DNA from: Clusia tigrina
Taxonomy: Eukaryota > Arthropoda > Insecta > Diptera > Clusiidae
Length of the DNA stretch: 64,000 bases
Direction of reading: 5' to 3'
Assembly: GCA_920105625.2 (NCBI GenBank)
Contig: CAKKTE020000347.1
Coordinates: 434,001 to 498,000, forward strand
The position numbers were made by a program, and so were the translations under genes. The notes beneath the pieces were generated by a model. The model saw nothing but the letters and a program-made list of their open reading frames with translations, did not search any database and was not told where the DNA came from. Each line of letters begins with the position of its first letter. Positions within the stretch are counted from its first letter, which is position 1. Positions 1 to 14,141 of this stretch are shown piece after piece.

Positions 1-605
1 CCTAACTTCTATACGGTACGTCCTACACCTATCAAAGTATGTAACATACAAATGCTTGCAACTTTTTACTGGAGCGTCATAAAACCTTGAAATTTTGTAA
101 CAATAAAATACTCGAGCCTCTTGTCAATTTAAGCTATCGCTCAAAGCTATGCTAACCTTGAGTCCCAAATCAAACACTTATAAAATTTCAATGGCCCTAA
201 CTTCTATACGGTACGTCCTACACCTATCAAAGTTGGCAACATACAAATGCTTGTAACTTTTACTGGAGCGTCATAAAACCTTGAAATTTTGTAACAATAA
301 AGTACTCGAGCCTCTTGTCAATTTAAGCTATAGCTCAAAGCTATGCTACCCTTGAGTCCCAAGTCAAACACTGATAAAACTTCAAATGGCCGTAACTTCT
401 ATACGGTACGTCCTACACCTATCAAAGTTTGCAACATACAAATGCTTGCAACTTTTTACTCGAGCGTCATAAAACCTTGAAATTTTGTAATAATATGGTA
501 CTCGAGCCTCTTGTCAATTTAAGCTATCGCACAAAGCTATGCTACCCTTGAGTCCCAAATCAAACACTGATAAAACTTCAAATGGCCCTAACTTCTATAC
601 GGTAC

Positions 606-1490
606 GTCCTACACCTATCAAAGTTTGCAACATACAAATGCTTGTAACTTTTTACTGGAGCGTCATAAAACCTTGAAATTTTGTAACAATAAAGTACTCG
701 AGCCTCTTATCAATTTAAGCTATCGCACAAAGCTATGCTACCCTTGAGTCCCAAATCAAACACTGCTAAAATTTCAAATGGCCCTAACTTCTTTACGGTA
801 CTACCTACACCTATCAAAGTTTGCAACATACAAATGCTTGTAACTTTTTACTGAAGCGTCATAAAACCTTGAAATTTTGTAACAATAAAGTACTCGAGCC
901 TCTTATCAATTTAAGCTATATCTCAAAGCTATGCTGCCCTTGAGTCTTTTGCAAGTTCTCGAGCCTCGTCTCAATTTAAGTTGTCGCTCAAAGCTATGTT
1001 ACCCTTGAGTCCCAAATCAAACATTGATAAAACTTCAAATGGCCCTTACTTCAATACGGTAAGTCCTACACCTATCAAAATTTGCAACATACAAATGCTT
1101 GTAACGTTTTACTGGAGCGTCATAAAACCTTGACATTTTGTAACAATAAAGTACTCGAGCCTCTTGTCAATTTAAGCTATAGCTCAAAGCTATGCTACCC
1201 TTGAGTCCCAAGTCAAACACTGATAAAACTTCAAATGGCCGTAACTTCTATACGGTACGTCCTACACCTATCAAAGTTTGCAACATACAAATGCTTGCAA
1301 CTTTTTACTCGAGCGTCATAAAACCTTGAAATTTTGTAACAATATGGTACTCGAGCCTCTTGTCAATTTAAGCTATCGCACAAAGCTATGCTACCCTTGA
1401 GTCCCAAATCAAACACTGCTCAAATTTCAAATGGCCCTAACTTCTATATGGTACGTCCTACACCTATCAAAGTTTGCAATATACAAATGC
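606..1490. repeat. Higher-order repeat, 1825-bp period, copy 1
   Basis: This block matches 2431-3315 at a constant offset of 1825 bp. Shared markers are the CTTTACGGTACTACC variant (791 and 2616), the 65-bp truncated monomer, and a GGCCCTTACTTCAATACGG monomer. A third CTTTACGGTACTACC occurs at 3859. Boundaries are approximate. Confidence 0.8.
893..957 (+). repeat. Truncated 65-bp monomer, copy 1
   Basis: Only 65 bp separate two CTCGAG sites here. The monomer runs normally to TTGAGTC and then jumps to TTTTGCAAGTTCTCGAG. The middle of the unit and a few bases of the CAATAAA segment are missing. The same junction recurs 1825 bp downstream. Confidence 0.9.
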
Positions 1491-2430
1491 GAGTAACTTT
1501 TTACTGGAGCGTCATAAAATCTTGAAATTTTGTAACAATAAAGTACTCGAGCCTCTTGTCAATTTAAGCTATCGCTCAAAGCTATGCTACCCTTGAGTCC
1601 CAAATCAAACACTGATAAAACTTCAAATGGCCCTAACTTCTGTACGGTACGTCCTACACCTATCAAAGTTTGCAACATACAAATGCTTGCAACTTTTTAC
1701 TCGAGCGTCATAAAACCTTGAAATTTTGTAACAATATGGTACTCGAGCCTCTTGTCAATTTAAGCTATCGCTCAAAGCTATGCTACCCTTGAGTCCCAAA
1801 TCAAACACTGATAAAACTTCAAATGGCCCTAACTTCTGTACGGTACGTCCTACATCTATCAAAGTTTGCAACATACAAATGCCTGTAACTTTTTACTGGA
1901 GCGTCATAAAACCTTGAAATTTTGTAACAATAAAGACCTGGAGCCTCTTGTCAATTTAAGCTGTTGCTCAAAGCTATGCTACCCTTGGGTCCCAAATCAA
2001 ACAATGATAAAACTTCAAATGGCCCTAACTTCTATACGGTACGTCCTACACCTATCAAAGTTTGCAACATACAAATGCTTGTAACTTTTTACTGGAGCGT
2101 CATAAAACCTTGAAATTTTGTAACAATAAAGTACTCGAGCCTCTTGTCAATTTAAGCTATCGCATAAAGCTATGCTACCCTTGAGTCCCAAATCAAAGAC
2201 TGCTAAAATTTCAAATAGCCCTAACTTCTATACGGTACGTCCTACACCTATCAAAGTTTGCAACATACAAATGCTTGTAACTTTTTACTGAAGCGTCATA
2301 AAACCTTGAAATTTTGTAACAATAAAGTACTCGAGCCTCTTGTCAATTTAAGCTATCGCTCAAAGCTTTGCTACCCTTGAGTCCCAAATCAAACACTGAT
2401 AAAACTTCAAATGGCCCTAACTTCTATACA

Positions 2431-3315
2431 GTCCTACACCTATCAAAGTTTGCAACATACAAATGCTTGTAACTTTTTACTGGAGCGTCATAAAACCTTG
2501 AAATTTTGTAACAATAAAGTACTCGAGCCTCTTATCAATTTAAGCTATCGCACAAAGCTATGCTACCCTTGAGTCCCAAATAAAACACTGCTAAAATTTC
2601 AAATGGCCCTAACTTCTTTACGGTACTACCTACACCTATCAAAGTTTGCAACATACAAATGCTTGTAACTTTTTACTGAAGCGTCATAAAACCTTGAAAT
2701 TTTGTAACAATAAAGTACTCGAGCCTCTTATGAATTTAAGCTATATCTCAAAGCTATGCTGCCCTTGAGTCTTTTGCAAGTTCTCGAGCCTCGTCTCAAT
2801 TTAAGTTGTCGCTCAAAGCTATGTTACCCTTGAGTCCCAAATCAAACATTGATAAAACTTCAAATGGCCCTTACTTCAATACGGTAAGTCCTACACCTAT
2901 CAAAATTTGCAACATACAAATGCTTGTAACGTTTTACTGGAGCGTCATAAAACCTTGACATTTTGTAACAATAAAGTACTCGAGCCTCTTGTCAATTTAA
3001 GCTATAGCTCAAAGCTATGCTACCCTTGAGTCCCAAGTCAAACACTGATAAAACTTCAAATGGCCGTAACTTCTATACGGTACGTCCTACACCTGTCAAA
3101 GTTTGCAACATACAAATGCTTGCAACTTTTTACTCGAGCGTCATAAAACCTTGAAATTTTGTAACAATATGGTACTCGAGCCTCTTGTCAATTTAAGCTA
3201 TCGCACAAAGCTATGCTACCCTTGAATCCCAAATCAAACACTGCTCACATTTCAAATGGCCCTAACTTTTATACGCTACGTCCTACACTTATCAAAGTTT
3301 GCAACATACAAATGA
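2431..3315. repeat. Higher-order repeat, 1825-bp period, copy 2
   Basis: This is the second copy of the block at 606-1490. It is preceded by a monomer that lacks 6 bp (TATACAGTCC in place of TATACGGTACGTCC), which marks the left edge of constant offset. A small deletion near 3320 (AAGCTTTTCTGG) ends the clean match. The 6-bp-deleted form recurs near 4255. Confidence 0.78.
2718..2782 (+). repeat. Truncated 65-bp monomer, copy 2
   Basis: It has the same internal deletion junction (TTGAGTC joined to TTTTGCAAG) as the copy at 893-957. The shared break shows that the two come from one deletion event that was then copied as part of a larger block. Confidence 0.9.
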
Positions 3316-6300
3316 GAGTAAGCTTTTCTGGAGCGTCATAAAATCTTGAAATTTTGTAACAATAAAGTACTCGAGCCTCTTGTCAATTTAAGCTATCGCT
3401 CAAAGCTATGCTACCCTTGAGTCCCAAATCAAACACTGATAAAACTTCAAATGGCCCTAACTTTTGTACGGTACGTCCTACATCTATCAAAGTTTGCAAC
3501 ATACAAATGCCTGTAACTTTTTACTGGAGCGTCATAATAAAACCTTGAAATTTTGTAACAATAAAGACCTCGAGCCTCTTGTCAATTTAAGCTGTTGCTC
3601 AAAGCTATGCTACCCTTGGGTCCCAAATCAAACAATGATAAACCTTCAAATGGCCCTAACTTCTATACGGTACGTCCTACACCTATCAAAGTTTGCAACA
3701 TACAAATGCTTGTAACTTTTTACTGGAGCGTCATAAAACCTTGAAATTTTGTAACAATAAAGTACTCGAGCCTCTTGTCAATTTAAGCTATCGCACAAAG
3801 CTATGCTACCCTTGAGTCCCAAATCAAACACTGCTAAAATTTCAAATGGCCCTAACTTCTTTACGGTACTACCTACACCTATCAAAGTTTGCAACATACA
3901 AATGCTTGTAACTTTTTACTGAAGCGTCATAAAACCTTGAAATTTTGAAACAATAAAGTACTCGAGCCTCTTGTCAATTTAAGCTATCGCTCAAAGCTTT
4001 GCTACCCTTGAGTCCCAAATCAAACACTGATAAAACTTCAAATGGCCCTAACTTCTATACGGTGCGTCCTAAACCTATCAAAGTTTGCAACATACAAATG
4101 CTTGTAACTTTTTATTGGAGCGTCATAAAACCTTGAAATTTTGTAACACTAAAGTACTCGAGCCTCTTGCCAATTTAAGCTATCGCTCAAAGCTATGCTA
4201 CCCTTCAGTTCCAAATCAAACACTGATAAAACTTCAAATGGCCCTAACTTCTATACAGTCCTACACCTATCAAAGTATGTAACATACAAATGCTTGTAAC
4301 TTTTTAATGGAGTGTCATAAAACCTTGAAATTTTGTAACAATAAAATACTCGAGCCTCTTGTCAATTTAAGCTTTTCGCTCAAAGCTATGCTAACCTTGA
4401 GTCCCAAATCAAACACTTATGAAATTTCAAATAGCCCTAACTTCTATACGGTACGTCCTACACCTATCAAAGTTGGCAACATACAAATGCTTGTAACTTT
4501 TTACTGGAGCGTCATAAAACCTTGAAATTTTGTAACAATAAAGTACTCGAGCCTCTTGTCAATTTAAGCTATTGCTCAAAGCTATGCTACCCTTGAGTCC
4601 CAAATCAAACACTGATAAAATTTCAAATGGCCTTAACTTCTATACGGTACGTCCTACAGTTATCAAAGTTTGCAACATACAAATGATTGTAACTTTTTAC
4701 TGGAGCGTTATAAAACCTTGAAATTTTGTAACAATAAAGACCTCGAGCCTCTTGTCAATTTAACCTATCGATCAAAGCTATGCTACCCTTGAGTCCCAAA
4801 CCAAACACTGATAAAACTTCAAATGGCCGTAACTTCTATACGGTACGTCCTACACCTATCAAAGTTTCCAACATACAAATGCTTGTAACTTTTTACTCGA
4901 GCGTCATAAAATCTTTAAATTTTGTAACAATATAGTACTCGAGCCTCTTGTCAATTTAGGCTATCGCACAAAGCTATGCTACCCTTGAGTCCCAAATCAA
5001 ACACCGCTAAAATTTCAAATGGCCCTAACTTCTATACGGTGCGTCCTACACCTATCAAAGTTTGCAACATACAAATGCTAGTAACTTTTTACTGGAGCGT
5101 CATAAAATCTTGAAATTTTGTAACAATAAAGTACTCGAGCCTCTTGTCAATTTAAGCTATCACTCAAAGCTATGCTACCCTTGAGTCCCAAATCAAACAC
5201 TGATAAAACTTCAAATGGCCCTAACTTCTGTACGGTACGTCCTACACCTATCAAAGTTTGCAACATACAAATGCTTGTAACTTTTTACTGGAGCGTCATA
5301 AAACCTTGAAATTTTGTAACAATAAAGTACTCGAGCCTCTTGTCAATTTAAGCTATAGCTCAAAGCTATGCTACCCTTGAGTCCCAAGTCAAACACTGAT
5401 AAAACTTCAAATGACCGTAACTTCTATACGGTACGTCCTACACCTATCAAAGTTTGCAACATACAAATGCTTGTAACTTTTTACTCGAGCGTCATAAAAC
5501 CTTGAAATTTTGTAACAATATGGTACTCGAGCCTCTTGTCAATTTAAGCTATCGCTCAAAGCTATGCTACCCTTGAGTCCCAAATCAAACACTGATAAAA
5601 TTTCAAATGGCCCTAACTTCGATACGGTACGTCCTACATCTATCAAAGTTTGCACCATACAAATGCTTGTAACTTTTTACTGGAGCGTCATAAAACCTTG
5701 AAATTTTGTAACAATAAAGACCTCGAGCGTCTTTTGTCAATTTACGCTGTCGCTCAAAGCTATGCTACCCTTAGGTCCCAAATCAAACAGTGATAAAACT
5801 TCAAATGGCCCTAACTTCTATACGGTACGTCCTACACCTATCAAAGTTTGCAACATACAAATGCTTGTAACTTTTTACTGGAGCGTCATAAAACCTTGAA
5901 ATTTTGTAACAATAAAGTACTCGAGCCTCTTGCCAATTTAAGCTATCGCTCAAAGCTATGCTACCCTTGAGGTCCAAATCAAACACTGATAAAACTTCAA
6001 ATGGCCCTTACTTCTTACGTCCTACACCTATCAAAGTTTGCAACATAGAAATGCTTCTAACTTTTTACTGGAGCGTCATAAAACCTTGAAATTTTGTAAC
6101 AATAAAATAGTCGAGCCTCTTGTCAATTTAAGCTATCGCTCAAAGCTATGCTAACCTTGAGTCCCAAATCAAACACTTATGAAATTTCAAATGGCCCTAA
6201 CTTCTATACGGTACGTCCTACACCTATCAAAGTTGGCAACATACAAATGCTTGTAACTTTTTACTGGAGCGTCATAAAACCTTGAAATTTTGTAACAATA

Positions 6301-6479
6301 AAGTACTCGAGCCTCTTGTCAATTTAAGCTATTGCTCAAAGCTATGCTACCCTTGAGTCCCAAATCAAACACTGATAACATTTCAAATGGCCCTAACTTC
6401 TATACGGTACGTCCTACACCTATCAAAGTTTGCAACATACAAATTCTTGTAACTTTTTACTCGAGCGTCATAAAATCTT

Positions 6480-7655
6480 TAAATTTTGTAACAATAAAGT
6501 ACTCGAGCCTCTTGTCAATTTAAGCTATCGCTCAAAGCTATGCTACCCTTGAGTCCCAAATCAAACACTGATAAAACTTCAAATGGCCCTTACTTCTATA
6601 CGGTACGTCCTACACCTATCAAAGTTTGCAGCATACAAATGCTTGTAAATTTTTACTGGAGCGTCATAAAACCTTGAAATTTTTTAACAATAAAGACCTC
6701 GAGCCTCTGTTCAATTTAAGCTATCGCTCAAAGCTATGCTACCCTTGAGTCCCAAATCAAACAATGATAAAACTTCAAATGGCCCTAACTTCTATATGGT
6801 ACGTCCTATACCTATCAAAGTTTGGAACATACAAATGCTTGTAACTTTTTACTGGAGCGTCATAAAACCTTGAAATTTTGTAACAATAAAATACTCGAGC
6901 CTCTTGTCAATTTAAGCTATCGCTCAAAGCTATGCTAGCCTTGAGTCCCAAATCAAACACTGCTAAAAATTCAAATGGCCCTAGCTTCTATACGGTACGT
7001 TCTACACCTATCAAAGTTTGCAGCATACAAATGCTTGTAACGTTGTACTGGAGCGTAATAAAACCTTGAAATTTTGCAACAATAAAGTTCTCGAGCCTCT
7101 TCTCAATTTAAGTTGTCGCTCAAAGCTATGTTACCCTTGAGTCCCAAATCAAACATTGATAAAACTTCAAATGGCCCTTACTTCGATACGGTAAGTCCTA
7201 CACAAATCAAAATTTGCAACATACAAATGCTTGTAATGTTTTACTGGAGCATCATAAAACCTTGAAATTTTGTAACAATAAAGTACTCGAGCCTCTTGTC
7301 GATTTAAGCTATAGCTCAAAGCTATGCTACCCTTGAGTCCCAAGTTAAAAACTGATAAAACTTCAAATGACCGTAACTTCTATACGGTACATCCTACACC
7401 TACCAAAGTTTGCAACATACAAATGCTTGTAACTTTTTACTCGAACGTCATAACACCTTGAAATTTTGTAACAATATGGTACTCGAGACTCTTGTAAATT
7501 TAAGCTATCGCACAAAGCTATGTTAACCTTGAGTCCCAAATCAAACACTGCTCAAATTTCAAATGGCCCTAACTTCTATATGGTACGTCCTACACCTATC
7601 AAAGTTTTCTATATACAAATGGGAGTAACTTTTTACTGGAGCGTCATAAAATCTT
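6480..7655. repeat. 1176-bp (6-monomer) tandem higher-order repeat, copy 1
   Basis: This block is repeated at +1176 bp, exactly six monomers. Shared markers include CCCTTACTTCTATACGG followed by TTGCAGCATAC, a TTTTTTAACAATAAAGACC monomer with CTCTGTTCAATTT, and a GACCGTAACTTC monomer with an ACATCC variant. Confidence 0.85.
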
Positions 7656-8916
7656 GAAATTTTGTAACAATAAAGTACTCGAGCCTCTTGTCAATTTAAG
7701 CTATCGCTCAAAGCTATGCTACCCTTGAGTCCCAAATCAAACACTGATAAAACTTCAAATGGCCCTTACTTCTATACGGTACGTCCTACACCTATCAAAG
7801 TTTGCAGCATACAAATGCTTATAAATTTTTACTGGAGCGTCATAAAACCTTGAAATTTTTTAACAATAAAGACCTCGAGCCTCTGTTCAATTTAAGCTAT
7901 CGCTCAAAGCTATGCTACCCTTGAGTCCCAAATCAAACAATGATAAAACTTCAAATGGCCCTAACTTCTATATGGTACGTCCTACACCTATCAAAGTTTG
8001 GAACATACAAATGCTTGTAACTTTTTACTGGAGCGTCATAAAACCTTGAAATTTTGTAACAATAAAATACTCGAGCCTCTTGTCAATTTAAGCTATCGCT
8101 CAAAGCTATGCTAGCCTTGAGTCCCAAATCAAACACTGCTAAAAATTCAAATGGCCCTAGCTTCTATACGGTACGTTCTACACCTATCAAAGTTTGCAGC
8201 ATACAAATGCTTGTAACTTTTTACTGGAGCGTAATAAAACCTTGAAATTTTGCAACAATAAAGTTCTCGAGCCTCTTCTCAATTTAAGTTGTCGCTCAAA
8301 GCTATGTTACCCTTGAGTCCCAAATCAAACATTGATAAAACTTCAAATGGCCCTTACTTCGATACGGTAAGTCCTAAACCTATCAAAATTTGCAACATAC
8401 AAATGCTTGTAATGTTTTACTGGAGCATCATAAAACCTTGAAATTTTGTAACAATAAAGTACTCGAGCCTCTTGTCAATTTAAGCCATAGCTCAAAGCTA
8501 TGCTACCCTTGAGTCCCAAGTCAAACACTGATAAAACTTCAAATGACCGTAACTTCTATACGGTACATCCTACACCTACCAAAGTTTGCAACATACAAAT
8601 GCTTGTAACTTTTTACTCGAACGTCATAAAACCTTGAAATTTTGTAACAATATGGTACTCGAGACTCTTGTAAATTTAAGCTATCGCACAAAGCTATGTT
8701 AACCTTGAGTCCCCAATCAAACACTGCTCAAATTTCAAATGGCCCTAACTTCTATATGGTACGTCCTACACCTATCAAAGTTTGCAATATACAAATGCGA
8801 GTAACTTTTTACTGGAGCGTCATAAAATCTTGAAATTTTGTAACAATAAAGTACTCGAGCCTCTTGTCAATTTAAGCTATCGCTCAAAGCTATGCTACCC
8901 TTGAGTCCCAAATCAA
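7656..8916. repeat. 1176-bp (6-monomer) tandem higher-order repeat, copy 2
   Basis: It lies directly behind copy 1 with all markers in the same order, and the match runs slightly past one period before diverging near 8916. There are a few single-base differences, for example TTTTCTATATACAAATGGG in copy 1 versus TTTGCAATATACAAATGCG here. Confidence 0.85.
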
Positions 8917-9330
8917 ACACTGATAAAACTTCAAATGGCCCTAACTTATGTACGGTACGTCCTACACCTATCAAAGTTTGCAACATACAAATGCTTGTAA
9001 CTTTTTACTGGAGCGTCATAAAACCTTGAAATTTTGTAACAATAAAGACCTCGAGCGTCTTTTGTCAATTTAAGCTGTCGCTCAAAGCTATGCTAACCTT
9101 GGGTCCCAAATCAAACAGTGATAAAACTTCAAATGGCCCTAACTTCTATACGGTACGTCCTACACCTATCAAAGTTTGCAATATACAAATGCTTGTAACT
9201 TTTTATTGGAGCGTCATAAAACCTTGAAATTTTGTAACAATAAAGTACTCGAGCCTCTTGCCAATTTAAGGTATCGCTCAAAGCTATGCTACCCTTGAGT
9301 TCCAAATCAAACACTGATAAAACTTCAAAT

Positions 9331-9352
9331 GGCCTATACAGTACGTCCTACA
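9331..9352 (+). repeat. Marker deletion variant (8 bp missing), first of six
   Basis: GGCCTATACAGTACGTCC stands where other monomers read GGCCCTAACTTCTATACGG before TACGTCC, a loss of 8 bp. The same variant begins at 13051, 14025, 17351, 20875 and 23062, always with an AAACTATGTAACATAC segment just after it. It is a convenient tag for the duplicated blocks between 9 and 23 kb. Confidence 0.85.
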
Positions 9353-9839
9353 CCTATCAAACTATGTAACATACAAATGCTTGTAATTTTTTAATGGAGC
9401 GTCATAAAACCTTGAAATTTTGTAACAATAAAATACTCGAGCCTCTTGTCAATTTAAGCTATCGCTCAAAGCTATGCTAACCTTGAGTCCCAAATCAAAC
9501 ACTTATGAAATTTCAAATGGCCCTAACTTATATACGGTACGTCCTACACCTATCAAAGTTGGCAACATACAAATGCTTGTAACTTTTTACTGGAGCGTCA
9601 TAAAACCTTGAAATTTTGTAACAATAAAGTACTCGAGCCTCTTGTCAATTTAAGCTATTGCTCAATGCTATGCTACCCTTGAGTCCCAAATCGAACAAGG
9701 ATAAAAATTCAAATGGCCCTAACTTCTATACGGTACGTCCTACACCTATCAAAGTATGCAACATACAAATGCTTGTAACTTTTTACTGGAGCGTCATAAA
9801 ACCTTGAAATTTTGTAACAATAAAGTACTCGAGCCTCTT

Positions 9840-12800
9840 CTCAATTTAAGCTATCGCTCAAAGCTATGCTACCCTTGAGTCCCAAATCAAACACTGATAA
9901 AACTTTAAATGGCCGTAACTTCTATACGGTACGTCCTACACCTATCAAAGTTTGCAACATACAAATGCTTGTAACTTTTTACTCGAGCGTCATAAAACCT
10001 TGAAATTTTGTAACAATATAGTACTCGAGCCTCTTGTCAATTTAGGCTATCGCACAAAGCTATGCTACCCTTGAGTCCCAAATCAAACACTGATAAAACT
10101 TCAAATGGCCCTTACTTCTATACGGTACGTCCTACACCTATCAAAGTTTGCAGCATACAAATGCTTGTAAATTTTTACTGGAGCGTCATAAAACCTTGAA
10201 TTTTTTTAACAATAAAGACCTCGAGCCTCTGTTCAATTTAAGCTATCGCTCAAAGCTATGCTACCCTTGAGTCCCAAATCAAACAATGATAAAACTTCAA
10301 ATGACCCTAACTTCTATATGGTACGTCCTACACCTATCAAAGTTTGGAACATACAAATGCTTGTAACTTTTTACTGGAGCGTCATAAAACCTTGAAATTT
10401 TGTAACAATAAAATTCTCGAGCCTCTTGTCAATTTAAGCTATCGCTCAAAGCTATGCTAGCCTTGAGTCCCAAATCAAACACTGCTAAAAATTCAAATGG
10501 CCCTAGCTTCTATACGGTACGTTCTACACCTACCAAAGTTTGCAGCATACAAATGCTTGTAACTTTTTACTGGAGCGTCATAAAACCTTGAAATTTTGTA
10601 ACAATAAAGTACTCGAGCCTCTTGTCAATTTAAGCTATCGCTCAAAGCTATGCTACCCTTGAGTCCCAAATCAAACACTGATAAAACTTCAAATGGCCCT
10701 AACTTCTGTACGGTACGTCCTACACCTATCAAAGTTTGCAACATACAAATGCTTGTAACTTTTTACTGGAGCGTCATAAAACCTTGAAATTTTGTAACAA
10801 TAAAGACCTCGAGCCTCTTGTCAATTTAAGCTATCGCACAAAGCTATGCTAACCTTGAGTCCCAAATCAAACACTGCTCAAATTTCAAATGGCCCTAACT
10901 TCTATATGGTACGTCCTACACCTATCAAAGTTTGCAATATACAAATGCAAGTAACTTTTTACTGGAGCGTCATAAAATCTTGAAATTTTGTAACAATAAA
11001 GTACTCGAGCCTCTTGTCAATTTAAGCTATCGCTCAAACCTATGCTACCCTTGATTCCCAAATCAAACACTGATAAAACTTCAAATGGCCCTAACTTCTG
11101 TACGGTACGTCCTACACCTATCAAAATTTGCAACATACAAATGCTTGTAACTTTTTACTGGTGCGTCATAAAACCTTGAAATTTTGTAACAATAAAGACC
11201 TCGAGCGTCTTTTGTCAATTTAAGCTGTCGCTCAAAGCTATGCTACCCTTGGGTCCCAAATCAAACACTGCTAAAAATTCAAATGGCCCTAGCTTCTATA
11301 CGGTACGTCCTACACCTATCAAAGTTTGCAACATACAAATGCTTGTAACTTTTTACTCGAGCGTCATAAAATCTTTAAATTTTGTAACAATATAGTACTC
11401 GAGCCTCTTGTCAATTTAGGCTATCGCACAAAGCTATGCTACCCTTGAGTCCCAAATCAAACACCGCTAAAATTTCAAATGGCCCTAACTTCTATACGGT
11501 ACGTCCTACACCTATCAAAGTTTGCAACATACAAATGCTAGTAACTTTTTACTGGAGCGTCATAAAATCTTGAAATTTTGTAACAATAAAGTACTCGAGC
11601 CTCTTTTCAATTGAAGCTATCGCTCAAAGCTATGCTACCCTTGAGTCTCAAATCAAACACTGATAAAACTTCAAATGGCCCTAACTTCTATACGGTACGT
11701 CCTACACCTATCAAAGTTTGCAACATACAAATGCTTGTAACTTTTTACTGGAGCGTCATAAAACATTGAAATTTTGTAACAATATAGTACTCGAGCCTCT
11801 TGTCAATTTAAGCTATCGCTCAAAGCTATGCTACCCTTGAGTCCCAAATCAAACACTGATAAAACTTCAAATGGCCCTTACTTCTATACGGTACATCCTA
11901 CACCTATCAAAATTTGCAGCATACAAATGCTTGTAAATTTTTACTGGAGCGTCATAAAACCTTGAAATTTTTTAACAATAAAGACCTCGAGCCTCTTGTC
12001 AATTTAAGCTATAGCTCAAAGCTATGCTACCCTTGAGTCCCAAGTCAAACACTGATAAAACTTCAAATGATTGTAACTTCTATACGGTACATCCTACACC
12101 TACCAAAGTTTGCAACATACAAATGCTTGTAACTTTTTACTCGAGCGTCATAAAACCTTGAAATTTTGTAAAAATATGGTACTCGAGACTCTTGTGAATT
12201 TAAGCTATCGCACAAAGCTATGCTAACATTGAGTCCCAAATCAAACACTGCTCAAATTTCAAATGGCCCTAACTTCTATATGGTACGTCCTACACCTATC
12301 AAAGTTTGCAATATACAAATGCGAGTAACTTTTTACTGGAGCGTCATAAAATCTTGAAATTTTGTAACAATAAAGTACTCGAGCCTCTTGTCAATTTAAG
12401 CTATCGCTCAAAGCTATGCTACCCTTGAGTCCCAAATCAAACACTGATAAAACTTCAAATGGCCCTAACTTATGTACGGTACGTCCTACACCTATCAAAG
12501 TTTGCAACATACAAATGCTTGTAACTTTTTACTGGAGCGTCATAAAACCTTGAAATTTTGTAACAATAAAGACCTCGAGCGTCTTTTGTCAATTTAAGCT
12601 GTCGCTCAAAGCTATGCTAACCTTGGGTCCCAAATCAAACAGTGATAAAACTTCAAATGGCCCTAACTTCTATACGGTACGTCCTACACCTATCAAAGTT
12701 TGCAACATACAAATGCTTGTAACTTTTTACTGAAGCGTCATAAAACCTTGAAATTTTGTAACAATAAAGTACTCGAGCCTCTTGTCAATTTAAGCTATCG

Positions 12801-13530
12801 CTCAAAGCTTTGCTACCCTTGAGTCCCAAATCAAACACTGATAAAACTTCAAATGGCCCTAACTTCTATACGGTACGTCCTAAACCTATCAAAGTTTGCA
12901 ACATACAAATGCTTGTAACTTTTTATTGGAGCGTCATAAAACCTTGAAATTTTGTAACAATAAAGTACTCGAGCCTCTTGCCAATTTAAGGTATCGCTCA
13001 AAGCTATGCTACCCTTGAGTTCCAAATCAAACACTGATAAAACTTCAAATGGCCTATACAGTACGTCCTACACTTATCAAACTATGTAACATACAAATGC
13101 TTCTAACTTTTTAATGGAGCGTCATAAAACCTTGAAAGTTTGTAACAATAAAATACTCGAGCCTCTTGTCAATTTAAGCTATCGCTCAAAGCTATGCTAA
13201 CCTTGAGTCCCAAATCAAACACTTATGAAATTTCAAATGGCCCTAACTTCTATACGGTACGTCCTACACCTATCAAAGTTGGCAACATACAAATGCTTGT
13301 AACTTTTTACTGTAGCGTCATAAAACCTTGAAATTTTGTAACAATAAAGTACTCGAGCCTCTTGTCAATTTAAGCTATTGCTCAAAGCTATGCTACCCTT
13401 GAGTCCCAAATCGAACAAGGATAAAAATTCAAATGGCCCTAACTTCTATACGGTACGTCCTACACCTATCAAAGTATGCAACATACAAATGCTTGTAACT
13501 TTTTACTGGAGCGTCATAAAATCTTGAAAT
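9840..13530. repeat. Large segmental duplication in the satellite (~3.7 kb), copy 1
   Basis: It corresponds to 14142-17830. The offset is 4302 bp at first, 4498 bp from about 11.6 to 12.5 kb, and 4300 bp afterwards. The steps are one extra monomer in copy 2 (near 15.9-16.1 kb) and one monomer of about 198 bp present only in copy 1 (near 12.47-12.66 kb). Whole-monomer gain and loss is what unequal exchange would produce. Confidence 0.8.
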
Positions 13531-14141
13531 TTTGTAACAATAAAGTACTCGAGCCTCTTGTCAATTTAAGCTATCGCTCAAACCTATGCTACCCTTGATT
13601 CCCAAATCAAACACTGATAAAACTTCAAATGGCCCTAACTTCTGTACGGTACGTCCTACACCTATCAAAATTTGCAACATACAAATGCTTGTAACTTTTT
13701 ACTGGAGCGTCATAAAACCTTGAAATTTTGTAACAATAAAGACCTCGAGCGTCTTTTGTCAATTTAAGCTGTCGCTCAAAGCTATGCTACCCTTGGGTCC
13801 CAAATCAAACACTGCTAAAAATTCAAATGGCCCTAGCTTCTATACGGTACGTCCTACACCTATCAAAGTTTGCAACATACAAATGCTTGTAACTTTTTAC
13901 TCGAGCGTCATAAAATCTTTAAATTTTGTAACAATATAGTACTCGAGCCTCTTGCCAATTTAAGGTATCGCTCAAAGCTATGCTACCCTTGAGTTCCAAA
14001 TCAAACACTGATAAAACTTCAAATGGCCTATACAGTACGTCCTACACCTATCAAACTATGTAACATACAAATGCTTGTAATTTTTTAATGGAGCGTCATA
14101 AAACCTTGAAATTTTGTAACAATAAAATACTCGAGCCTCTT

